A DNA stretch of 7,379 nt from Chitinophaga pinensis (lineage in GTDB: Bacteria; Bacteroidota; Bacteroidia; Flavobacteriales_D; Crocinitomicaceae), in NCBI GenBank assembly GCA_945868555.1, contig CAMBMC010000116.1, positions 1 through 7,379 of the forward strand, written 5' to 3'. How positions within the stretch are numbered: position 1 is the stretch's first letter; every line of letters begins with the position of its first letter. The position numbers and the translations under genes were made by a program. A model generated the notes under the pieces. The model saw only the letters and a program-made list of their open reading frames with translations, was not told the origin of the DNA and did not search any database. Shown here in pieces: positions 1-5,394 of this stretch.

Positions 1-1
1 G

Positions 2-1282
2 CACGAGTACGCTCGCAAGGTTGTGAACAAACCGATTGATGTTTTTACAACTTCTGAACTTGCCGAAGAGTTGCTGCACATGGATCTTGCTCCCGCAAAA
101 TTAGACATCGGAAAATTGGCGAGTGAATGGTTGGCCGAGCACAAAAACTTTGCTTCGAAAGCAGAATTTCTTTCTAGTAAACTAAGTGGATTTGGACAAA
201 GCGGATCAAAAGAAATTGAACCTCGAGATGTCGTTCTTTATGGTTTTGGGCGGATCGGTCGACTCGCTGCGCGCGAATTGATCAAACAAGCAGGAAAAGG
301 ACAACAGCTTCGTCTTCGTGCCATCGTTACACGTGGTTCATCAGATGCTGATATCATTAAACGTGCTTCACTTTTACGCAATGACTCTGTTCACGGGGCG
401 TTCAAAGGAACAGTTGCAGAAGATCTTGAAAACAAAGCGATCATTATCAATGGGCAAATTGTCAAAATGATCGACGCTAAAAATCCGGAAGACATTGATT
501 ACACAAGCTATGGCATCAAAAATGCCTTGGTGATTGACAATACGGGCGTTTTCACAAACCGTGAAGCACTTTCTCGTCACTTGAATGCAAAGGGTGTTTC
601 CAGAGTGCTGTTGACTGCCCCAGGAAAAGAAATTCCTAATGTTGTTTACGGAATCAATCAAGGGACATTGGATATTGAACATGAAAAAATTTACTCTGCC
701 GCTTCTTGCACAACGAACGCGATTTCTCCCATTCTGAAGGTGGTAAATGATAAATTCGAAGTGGTAAAAGGACACATCGAAACGGTTCACGCCTACACCA
801 ATGACCAAAACTTGTTGGACAACATGCACAACAAGCCACGTCGCGGTCGTTCAGCTGCGATCAACATGGTAATTACCTCAACAGGTGCTGGTAACGCTGT
901 AACTAAGGTTATTCCTGAATTGAAGGATAAATTGACTGCCAATGCTGTGCGCGTCCCAACACCAAATGGTTCCTTGGCCATCTTGAGTTTAGAATTGAAA
1001 AACCATACATCAATAGATGAAGTAAACTCAGTCATTCGCGAAGCAGCATTGAACGGAGACCTTGTCAACCAAATTTTCTATTCTTATGATCCAGAGTTGG
1101 TGTCGAGTGACATCATCGGAAATACATGTTGTTCGGTTTATGACTCACATGCGACGATTGTTTCGAAAGATGGAAAGAATGTTGTTCTCTACGCATGGTA
1201 CGATAACGAATTCGGCTATACCAAACAAGTGATTCGATTGGCTAAACACATTACAAAAGTTCAAAGACGCATCTATTATTGA
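2..1282 (+). CDS. gap: Glyceraldehyde-3-phosphate dehydrogenase, long Bacteroidota form (5' end missing)
   Basis: Oxidises and phosphorylates glyceraldehyde 3-phosphate to 1,3-bisphosphoglycerate with NAD(P) in cytoplasmic glycolysis/gluconeogenesis. The dinucleotide-binding loop GFGRIG is at nt 242-259, the catalytic cysteine of SCTTN at nt 707-709 and the general-base histidine of HAYTND at nt 788-790. The C-terminal WYDNEFGY motif is intact. The frame is open to the window edge, and the first codons (HEYARKVV) match the middle of the roughly 130-residue N-terminal extension of the long Bacteroidota enzymes. The GTG at nt 23 is therefore not the start, and about 60-70 residues probably lie outside the window. 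Where classical NAD enzymes carry Asp after the second beta strand, this protein reads AIVTRG, so cofactor preference may differ. The gene faces the receptor gene tail to tail. Confidence 0.95.
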   Translation, partial: HEYARKVVNKPIDVFTTSELAEELLHMDLAPAKLDIGKLASEWLAEHKNFASKAEFLSSKLSGFGQSGSKEIEPRDVVLYGFGRIGRLAARELIKQAGKGQQLRLRAIVTRGSSDADIIKRASLLRNDSVHGAFKGTVAEDLENKAIIINGQIVKMIDAKNPEDIDYTSYGIKNALVIDNTGVFTNREALSRHLNAKGVSRVLLTAPGKEIPNVVYGINQGTLDIEHEKIYSAASCTTNAISPILKVVNDKFEVVKGHIETVHAYTNDQNLLDNMHNKPRRGRSAAINMVITSTGAGNAVTKVIPELKDKLTANAVRVPTPNGSLAILSLELKNHTSIDEVNSVIREAALNGDLVNQIFYSYDPELVSSDIIGNTCCSVYDSHATIVSKDGKNVVLYAWYDNEFGYTKQVIRLAKHITKVQRRIYY

Positions 1283-1306
1283 TCTTCAGACCACAATAGA
1301 GTTTAT

Positions 1307-1346
1307 AAAGAGGGAGATGTATTCAGTTACACCTCCCTTTTTCTTT
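1307..1346. terminator. Shared hairpin terminator between convergent genes
   Basis: Arms 1307-1321 and 1328-1342 pair over about 15 positions around a 6-nt loop (TTCAGT), with a core GGGAG/CTCCC. On the plus-strand RNA the stem has one A-C mismatch and one G-U pair, and it runs into TTTTTCTTTG, a good U-rich tail for ending the GAPDH transcript. On the minus-strand RNA the 11-bp inner core pairs fully (one wobble), but the tail (CTTTATAAAC) is poorer. It lies 24 nt past the GAPDH stop and 15 nt past the receptor stop, so it plausibly serves both genes. Confidence 0.8.
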
Positions 1347-1356
1347 GTTCAGACAG

Positions 1357-3627
1357 TCAATTCAATGCCTTGGTGTAAAATGATTGGTGGCGGTGCGTAA
1401 AGGTGTAGTTTAGACTGATGTAATAATTCCGTCCAGGACTAAACATACCAATGTTCTTCAAACGCGACAAATGATCGATATACTGTTCATTGAAAACATT
1501 TCGCACACCCATCCCCACTTTAAAGGCATGGTAGCCTCTTGACTTAAAGTTCATTCCAATGTTCATGATTTTGTATCCACTTGAGGAACTTTCATACGCT
1601 GCAACTTGATTTTGAGCAGCAAAATAATGAAACTGGATCACCACATCTTCAGGCGAGAATTTCCAGTGGGGACTCATTGCAATACGCAACACATTCGACC
1701 AGCGGTTTTGAGGCAATAAAGCCACTTGATCGGCGCCAAAAACTTCTGTTTGAATAAAAGAGAGTGTACTTTCATAATGCAGCCAATGTGCAAAATGCGG
1801 ATGATAATGCATCCCGAAATCTACTCCGTAATAGACCACTTGCTTCAACTGACCAAAACGATAAACAGGCAGCCCATCAACAATCGAATCGATGGGTTGG
1901 ATACTGATATAATCTTGAATATAGTTTGCGTAAGGGTTGACAATGATTTCTAAATGTTCGCCATGATGTTCGATGGTCGCATCCAATTGAAATGCCCTTT
2001 CGTTCCTTAAGTTTCGGTCACCAATTTCGTAACGCATTGCACCGTGATGTACACCATTGGCTAGAATTTCCGAATAATGCGGTGCGCGAAATCCACTCGA
2101 TGCATTCATACGGTACGTTTGTTTTTCGGTATTGTACACTGCGCCAGCTGAGAAGTTAAATCCGCTGAACACTTTTTGAAATACTGCTTGATTATCCAAG
2201 GTTTCATCGGCATTTAAAAGACGTACATCGTAGCGTCCTCCAAATTGAACATCCCATTGTTTGCGTTTGTAAAATGCAATCGAATACAGACCATTATCAG
2301 CAGAAATGGCATTTGGAATCAATTGTTCTTCAGCATTGGGTAGATTTCTATTCACTTGTGTCATCGATTGGTATCCACTGATTAAGGTCCAGCGTTCATT
2401 GAGATTTGATTTCACTCGCAAATTAAGTAGGGAATTGCTCAACAACATGTTCATTCCGGGAAAATCTAAACTTTCTTCGTATTCAGTCAATCCGCCTAGT
2501 GTTTGTCCAAGCAAAAATGAAATGACATTCCTCCTTTTAAAAAAGGTGTTTTCTACGGAGATGAAATGATTGTTATAGAGCTGTGATGGGGCGATGATTT
2601 CTCGAGATTGCACAGTATTCCAAAGCACTGGATTTCCAAGTGAATCCGTTTCATCTCCTGGAATTCCTACTCTCGTTCGGTTGAATGTGTAACGAACATG
2701 CATCGCCCAATCTCTTTTATTCATGCCCAAAGACACTTTTCCGGTCGCCTCTTGGTATCGAGTATTGTTCGCGTAAAGCCCACTTGGAGCAGTGAAATCT
2801 GAATGATTGGACATACCCCCACCAACATTTAATCGGACATTTTTTAAGGTCGTCTTCACAAAGAGTTGATTGGCTGTTCCGAGCGTGTTTGACTCAAAAG
2901 AACTGCGCGCCCTCACCTCTGTTGTTCCTTGACTTGTGTATTTCTCATCCGTAAAATAGAGCACACCACCAAGTGCATCTGCCCCATAGAGCAGAGAAGC
3001 AGGACCTTTAATCACCTCCACTCCACCTATTCCGAGATCGGTTAATCCCAGTGAATGGTCACCTCCCCATTGTTGGTTCTCGATGCGCATACCATTCAAC
3101 AAAGTGACCACACGGATGCCTTGCAAACCACGAATGACAGGTTTGGAAATCCCATTTCCAGTTGAGGATCGGTACACTCCAGGAATGGAAGTAATGGCTT
3201 CCACCAAGCCATTTGTAGGAATGACATTCAATTCATCCAATTTGCGTGTTTCGATGTGAACCACGCTTTGTCTGGACAACGACTCCTTCGATCCAGAAAC
3301 CGTTACTTCATCCAATTCAAGATGACGTTGTTTTAGAAAAATGATTTGACTTGTTCGCGAAGCAATTTTGATCAATGCACTTTCACATTCAGGAGCTGTG
3401 ACAAGGACTAAAACCATTTCTGGCAATACACCTTTGAACTCAAACCTCCCTTGATCATCGGCAATTGTCCCCAATTCAATCTCCGCAATATAAAGCTTGG
3501 CAAAAGGCACAAGGGAAAGTGAGGAATCTTCGGCAAGGGAATATACAGTACCGGATAATGTTTGTGTAAACCCCACTCGGACACATGCAAGCACGCCCAA
3601 GAAAAGCAAAACTATTTTTGTTTTCAT
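1357..3627 (-). CDS. TonB-dependent outer-membrane receptor, ZnuD-like, probable metal uptake
   Basis: A 756-residue outer-membrane barrel that would import a substrate using TonB/ExbBD energy. It has an N-terminal signal sequence (residues 1 to about 21), a carboxypeptidase-D-regulatory-like beta domain (about 23-105), the junction LDEVTVSGSK (105-114), a plug (about 118-226) with PVIRGLQGIRV and EVIKGPASLLYG, then the barrel. The plug's GGDHS and the barrel's FRAPHYSEILANGVHHG with YEIGDRNL resemble zinc receptor ZnuD and relatives. A His-rich stretch (HYHPHFAHWLH) lies in the barrel. These features suggest a metal or metal-complex substrate; the specific metal is inference. The last predicted strand ends in NYTF, followed by an unusual 13-residue tail containing HRH. 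The gene starts 95 nt after the small His/Cys-rich gene and is probably cotranscribed with it. The ATG has an A-rich upstream region and no clear Shine-Dalgarno site. Confidence 0.9.
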   Translation of the reverse strand: MKTKIVLLFLGVLACVRVGFTQTLSGTVYSLAEDSSLSLVPFAKLYIAEIELGTIADDQGRFEFKGVLPEMVLVLVTAPECESALIKIASRTSQIIFLKQRHLELDEVTVSGSKESLSRQSVVHIETRKLDELNVIPTNGLVEAITSIPGVYRSSTGNGISKPVIRGLQGIRVVTLLNGMRIENQQWGGDHSLGLTDLGIGGVEVIKGPASLLYGADALGGVLYFTDEKYTSQGTTEVRARSSFESNTLGTANQLFVKTTLKNVRLNVGGGMSNHSDFTAPSGLYANNTRYQEATGKVSLGMNKRDWAMHVRYTFNRTRVGIPGDETDSLGNPVLWNTVQSREIIAPSQLYNNHFISVENTFFKRRNVISFLLGQTLGGLTEYEESLDFPGMNMLLSNSLLNLRVKSNLNERWTLISGYQSMTQVNRNLPNAEEQLIPNAISADNGLYSIAFYKRKQWDVQFGGRYDVRLLNADETLDNQAVFQKVFSGFNFSAGAVYNTEKQTYRMNASSGFRAPHYSEILANGVHHGAMRYEIGDRNLRNERAFQLDATIEHHGEHLEIIVNPYANYIQDYISIQPIDSIVDGLPVYRFGQLKQVVYYGVDFGMHYHPHFAHWLHYESTLSFIQTEVFGADQVALLPQNRWSNVLRIAMSPHWKFSPEDVVIQFHYFAAQNQVAAYESSSSGYKIMNIGMNFKSRGYHAFKVGMGVRNVFNEQYIDHLSRLKNIGMFSPGRNYYISLNYTFTHRHQSFYTKALN

Positions 3628-3656
3628 TTTTTGACTAATTAAAAAAGAGAAATACC

Positions 3657-3675
3657 CATCTGAAGAAAACAGATG
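3657..3675 (-). promoter_or_regulatory. Leader hairpin ahead of the receptor gene
   Basis: Perfect 6-bp inverted repeat CATCTG/CAGATG around a 7-nt loop. On the minus-strand transcript it is followed, about 8 nt later, by the U-rich run TCTCTTTTTT, 20-30 nt before the receptor ATG. It could act as a weak terminator or attenuator that lowers receptor expression relative to the small upstream gene. The stem is short and chance cannot be excluded. Confidence 0.3.
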
Positions 3676-3689
3676 AAATAACGACTTTA

Positions 3690-3706
3690 CAATCCCTGTG
3701 GAATTG
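3690..3706 (-). promoter_or_regulatory. 17-bp imperfect palindrome, operator or small hairpin
   Basis: Arms CAATCCC and GGAATTG (plus strand) flank a 3-bp centre, TGT. Six of seven positions are complementary in DNA, and the seventh forms a G-U pair in the minus-strand RNA, giving a 7-bp stem. It lies in the 97-bp gap between the small His/Cys-rich gene and the receptor. It could be a metalloregulator site or a second leader hairpin. It does not match a Fur/Zur consensus I can recognise. Confidence 0.25.
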
Positions 3707-3722
3707 ATTACACTTTAATGAA

Positions 3723-4022
3723 TTAGCAAGCGGGTGGACCGCGCAGAGAACAAGAAAAATCTAGAGAGTGAAGTGTTTGTTGAACACAAGATTTAAGGGG
3801 TAAAGGAAAATGAAATTTTGCGTTAGCACGCAATGAGGCCAAAGCTAATGGTGCAAAAGGAATATGGTATTCACAAGCAAAACAATCGTCCTTCTCGATG
3901 ACTGTATCTCCCGATTTGATTTCTTTTGTGTGCCCTTCGTGGCAATCATGCCACCAATGTCGGGGCGTGAAGAGCACCGAAAAAGAGAGAATGAGCAAAA
4001 AGGAAATCCAACGCAACTTCAT
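3723..4022 (-). CDS. Small secreted His/Cys-rich protein, putative metal binding
   Basis: A 99-residue protein of unassigned family. Residues 5-18 are hydrophobic and form a signal peptide or membrane anchor. Next comes a dense histidine/cysteine cluster, HWWHDCHEGH (residues 22-31), then a CxxC pair at C47/C50. Further cysteines lie at 79, 91 and 99, and the protein ends in RGPPAC. Short exported proteins with this layout and an RGPP-type end occur next to TonB receptors in Bacteroidota and resemble DUF2946-type proteins; that link is from memory, not a search. Periplasmic metal handling for the downstream receptor is the most natural reading, but it is inference. The in-frame GTG at 4052 was rejected as the start because it lies inside the terminator of the gene before. 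ATG 4020-4022 puts the signal peptide at the N-terminus. Confidence 0.75.
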   Translation of the reverse strand: MKLRWISFLLILSFSVLFTPRHWWHDCHEGHTKEIKSGDTVIEKDDCFACEYHIPFAPLALASLRANAKFHFPLPLKSCVQQTLHSLDFSCSLRGPPAC

Positions 4023-4039
4023 TTTGTAAATGTAGGCAT

Positions 4040-4070
4040 AAAAAAAAAGCACCCACTAAGGTGGATGCTT
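4040..4070 (-). terminator. Intrinsic terminator after the 101-residue lipoprotein gene
   Basis: On the minus-strand RNA, arms at 4070-4061 and 4056-4047 form a 10-bp stem (AAGCATCCAC/GTGGGTGCTT, one G-U pair) closed by a 4-nt loop. It is followed by a run of nine U (4048-4040, the first of them in the stem). It starts 23 nt after the stop codon of the gene at 4093-4398. It separates the lipoprotein genes from the small His/Cys-rich gene, so the latter probably needs its own promoter or relies on readthrough. Confidence 0.88.
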
Positions 4071-4092
4071 AAAATATTTAGAAGAGAGGGAA

Positions 4093-4398
4093 TTACATTC
4101 CGCCCATCATTTCTTTGAACATTTTTTCCAATTCAGGATATGAATCACATTTTTTCATTTCCTCTTCCATCTTTTTCTTTTCCTCGTCAGATTTTCCTTT
4201 TCCAAGTGCCTCACACTTTTCCATGTCTGCTTTGTACTTCGTTTCGATGTCTTTCATTTTTGCTGGATCCATTTTCGCATCCTTCGCATCTGTCATCATA
4301 GAAACTTGCATTTCAACGCAGTCGCATACTTCGCTACCACCGCATGATGCTGCCAACAACATTACAACTGCTGCAGCACCCAAGATCGTTTTTTTCAT
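4093..4398 (-). CDS. Small Met/Lys/Glu-rich four-cysteine lipoprotein, function unknown
   Basis: I do not recognise a named family. The 101-residue product has a hydrophobic N-terminus and a lipobox-like LAASC with the candidate lipidated cysteine at 19, followed by GG, as in many Bacteroidota lipoproteins. The mature part is very charged and carries 12 Met in 83 residues, mostly in helix-forming text rich in K, E and M. Four further cysteines lie at 25, 27, 62 and 84: CxC, 34 residues, C, 21 residues, C. The same pattern with an identical 34-residue gap occurs in the neighbouring 143-residue lipoprotein, so the two are probably paralogues. The gene has a 65-bp upstream gap with a possible promoter and ends in a strong terminator. 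Metal or thiol chemistry is possible but unproven; a helical structural role is equally open. Confidence 0.8.
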   Translation of the reverse strand: MKKTILGAAAVVMLLAASCGGSEVCDCVEMQVSMMTDAKDAKMDPAKMKDIETKYKADMEKCEALGKGKSDEEKKKMEEEMKKCDSYPELEKMFKEMMGGM

Positions 4399-4407
4399 AA
4401 TATGAGT

Positions 4408-4429
4408 TTAGTTTATTTGGTAAAACTAA
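4408..4429 (-). repeat. 7-bp inverted repeat in the leader of the 101-residue lipoprotein gene
   Basis: Perfect arms TTAGTTT (4408-4414) and AAACTAA (4423-4429) are separated by 8 nt, about 10 nt upstream of the ATG on the minus strand. It could be a weak AU hairpin in the 5' leader or a regulator site. In AT-rich sequence such repeats also arise by chance. Confidence 0.25.
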
Positions 4430-4433
4430 TTAA

Positions 4434-4461
4434 AAAATATAAACATGCAAGTCCTAAACAA
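4434..4461 (-). promoter_or_regulatory. Candidate Bacteroidota-type promoter for the 101-residue lipoprotein gene
   Basis: Read on the minus strand there is TTG (4461-4459), a 17-nt spacer, then TATATTTT (4441-4434). This approximates the Bacteroidota pattern TTG / TAnnTTTG, with the final G missing. It lies 36 nt before the ATG and just after the stop codon of the previous gene. Its position is sensible, but the match is partial. Confidence 0.3.
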
Positions 4462-4463
4462 CG

Positions 4464-4895
4464 CTATTTATCACCAATGTTTTCAAGACAATCTTGAACC
4501 TTTTTTTCATGGATCAATCGCTCTTCTGGTGTTCGATTCGGATCTTGCATTTTAAATACTTTACAACGAAGTTCAATTTCATCAAACCGTTTCGACAAGA
4601 GATCAAAAGCTGCATCGGATAACTTCCCCGATGAAATTGCCTTGTTCAAGGAATCACCTTTAACAACGCAATTGCAAAAATCCCACTGTTCGCCGTACTT
4701 CCCCTCCATCTTCTCGACCAGAACATTTAATTCATCACCGTCAACTGTTCCTTTGCGCTTGCGCTCAATTGCTTCAGAAAGAGTTTCTTGATGCACATTC
4801 AAATTTTTGCCACAAGAGGTACAATCCGGACATGGAGCATGCTCTTGACAGGCATACATCAAACCAAGTAAAGAAAGAATTCGGAGAATTTTCAT
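4464..4895 (-). CDS. Cysteine-rich lipoprotein, paralogue of its neighbour, function unknown
   Basis: A 143-residue product with a short hydrophobic N-terminus ending in LMYAC, an imperfect lipobox with candidate lipidated Cys16. Immediately after comes CPDCTSCG, a CxxCxxC cluster (C22, C25, C28) that could bind a metal. The C-terminal half carries C74-N-C76-V, 34 residues, C111, 24 residues, C136, matching the four-cysteine pattern of the 101-residue lipoprotein. Motif text such as CNCVVKGDSLNKA and LSDAAFDLL looks like a small helical domain seen in other Flavobacteriales hypothetical lipoproteins (from memory, not searched). It starts 17 nt after the yajC stop and is probably in the same transcript. 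A GGAG lies only 3 nt from the ATG, inside a possible hairpin. It is exported and probably membrane anchored; no biochemical role can be named. Confidence 0.82.
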   Translation of the reverse strand: MKILRILSLLGLMYACQEHAPCPDCTSCGKNLNVHQETLSEAIERKRKGTVDGDELNVLVEKMEGKYGEQWDFCNCVVKGDSLNKAISSGKLSDAAFDLLSKRFDEIELRCKVFKMQDPNRTPEERLIHEKKVQDCLENIGDK

Positions 4896-4904
4896 GAGCT
4901 CCGA
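4881..4904 (-). promoter_or_regulatory. Possible start-site hairpin of the 143-residue lipoprotein gene
   Basis: Perfect 6-bp arms TCGGAG and CTCCGA enclose 12 nt. On the minus-strand RNA the 5' arm contains the only GGAG Shine-Dalgarno candidate and the loop contains the AUG. If it folds, it would mask ribosome binding and make translation depend on ribosomes arriving from yajC, 17 nt upstream. The stem is short, so this is tentative. Confidence 0.3.
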
Positions 4905-4912
4905 TGGTATTT

Positions 4913-5176
4913 TTATGCCATCAATCGGTCCTCAGTAGAGGACGATACTGCTGATTTTTCTACACGGATTTTCGACCCTTCAGAACTGATCAACACTGTA
5001 GAATCAGCCACTTCAAGAATCTTCCCGTGGATACCGCCAATGGTAACTACTTTATCACCAGGCTTCAAAGATTCGCGCAATTTCTTCGCTTCTTTTTGAC
5101 GTTTCACTTGTGGTCTGATCATGAAGAAATAAAATACTCCCAAGATCATCACCAACATTATTATCTGACTATTCAT
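4913..5176 (-). CDS. yajC: Sec translocase accessory subunit YajC
   Basis: An 87-residue single-pass inner-membrane protein that associates with SecDF and the SecYEG translocon in protein export. Residues 4-20 form the membrane helix, ending in FFMIRPQVKRQKE, the signature MIRPQ-K-K turn of YajC. The small cytoplasmic domain follows, with LKPGDKVVTIGGIHGKI and a final VEKSAV. Its length (usually 85-115) is normal. The ATG gives the expected very short N-terminus before the helix. No clear Shine-Dalgarno site precedes it; the upstream 20 nt are A-rich. In this phylum yajC usually follows a DUF1573 gene closely. Here the order is kept, but about 300 bp of repeats intervene, so it may have acquired a separate promoter. 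I could not find a convincing one. Confidence 0.95.
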   Translation of the reverse strand: MNSQIIMLVMILGVFYFFMIRPQVKRQKEAKKLRESLKPGDKVVTIGGIHGKILEVADSTVLISSEGSKIRVEKSAVSSSTEDRLMA

Positions 5177-5234
5177 CGCTCTTTGTTTTTAATTTTAATT
5201 TTTAATTATTTAATGTAAAAATGACATTGTACCC

Positions 5235-5250
5235 GTCCGCAGCGGCGGAC
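5235..5250. repeat. GC-rich perfect hairpin in the repeat region
   Basis: Perfect arms GTCCGC and GCGGAC surround the 4-nt loop AGCG. It is strikingly GC-rich against AT-rich surroundings. No T-run follows immediately on either strand (the minus side reaches ATTTTT only after about 12 nt), so it is not a convincing intrinsic terminator. It may still stabilise the 5' end of a yajC transcript. Confidence 0.65.
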
Positions 5251-5256
5251 TTCTAA

Positions 5257-5322
5257 GACAAAAGCTTCGAAGGACAAAAGACCGCTTCGCTAAAAGACAA
5301 AAGACCCGCTGCGCTGTAAGAC
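5257..5322. repeat. GACAAAAG repeats with a 24-bp unit
   Basis: GACAAAAG occurs exactly three times, at 5257-5264, 5273-5280 and 5296-5303. The first two flank the perfect palindrome CTTCGAAG. The 17-mers at 5282-5298 and 5306-5322 (CCGCTTCGCTAAAAGAC and CCGCTGCGCTGTAAGAC) match at 14 of 17 positions, 24 bp apart. Non-coding tandem repeat of unknown function. Confidence 0.7.
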
Positions 5323-5333
5323 TTGATTATTCT

Positions 5334-5361
5334 TCGTAACTCGTAATTCGTAACTCGTGGC
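5334..5361. repeat. TCGTAAY heptamer tandem repeat
   Basis: Consecutive heptamers are TCGTAAC (5334-5340), TCGTAAT (5341-5347), TCGTAAC (5348-5354) and a degenerate TCGTGGC (5355-5361). The same unit recurs at 5444-5450 inside the second array, tying the two blocks together. Confidence 0.75.
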
Positions 5362-5389
5362 TTCGATACTGCTATCGCACCTCAGCCAC
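5357..5389. repeat. Nested, bulged hairpin between the two heptamer blocks
   Basis: Outer arms GTGGCT (5357-5362) and AGCCAC (5384-5389) enclose an inner perfect stem CGATA/TATCG (5364-5368 and 5373-5377) with loop CTGC. One nt is unpaired on the left and six on the right. No T-run follows on either strand, so it does not read as a terminator. Confidence 0.5.
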
Positions 5390-5394
5390 CCAAC

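Noticed and set aside
23..25. GTG as the start of GAPDH
   Set aside because: The frame is open to the window edge and the upstream codons (HEYARKV) match the long-family N-terminal extension.
374..1068. Three overlapping minus-strand ORFs within GAPDH
   Set aside because: They are shadows of a conserved, clearly identified coding sequence.
3571..3627. TonB receptor as a lipoprotein (VLAC at residues 12-15)
   Set aside because: A cysteine follows a lipobox-like stretch, but the hydrophobic run continues beyond it to a better signal peptidase I region near residue 21, and receptors of this type are normally not lipidated.
4023..4052. In-frame GTG start extending the small His/Cys-rich protein by 10 residues
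   Set aside because: The extension would be encoded by the U-run and stem of the preceding gene's terminator and would place a non-native segment ahead of the signal peptide. ATG 4020-4022 is the better start.
3864..4118. Plus-strand ORF of 84 codons over the small secreted gene and terminator
   Set aside because: It crosses the terminator and the gene boundary and resembles no protein. The minus-strand genes with signal peptide and lipobox explain the region.
4115..4405. Plus-strand ORF of 96 codons, Ser/Phe-rich, antisense to the 101-residue lipoprotein gene
   Set aside because: Its composition is the complement of the Lys/Glu-rich codons on the other strand, and it has no independent coding signal.
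5235..5250. Intrinsic terminator after the DUF1573 gene
   Set aside because: The stem is good but no T-run follows directly on the minus strand, and it lies over 220 nt beyond the stop, close to yajC.
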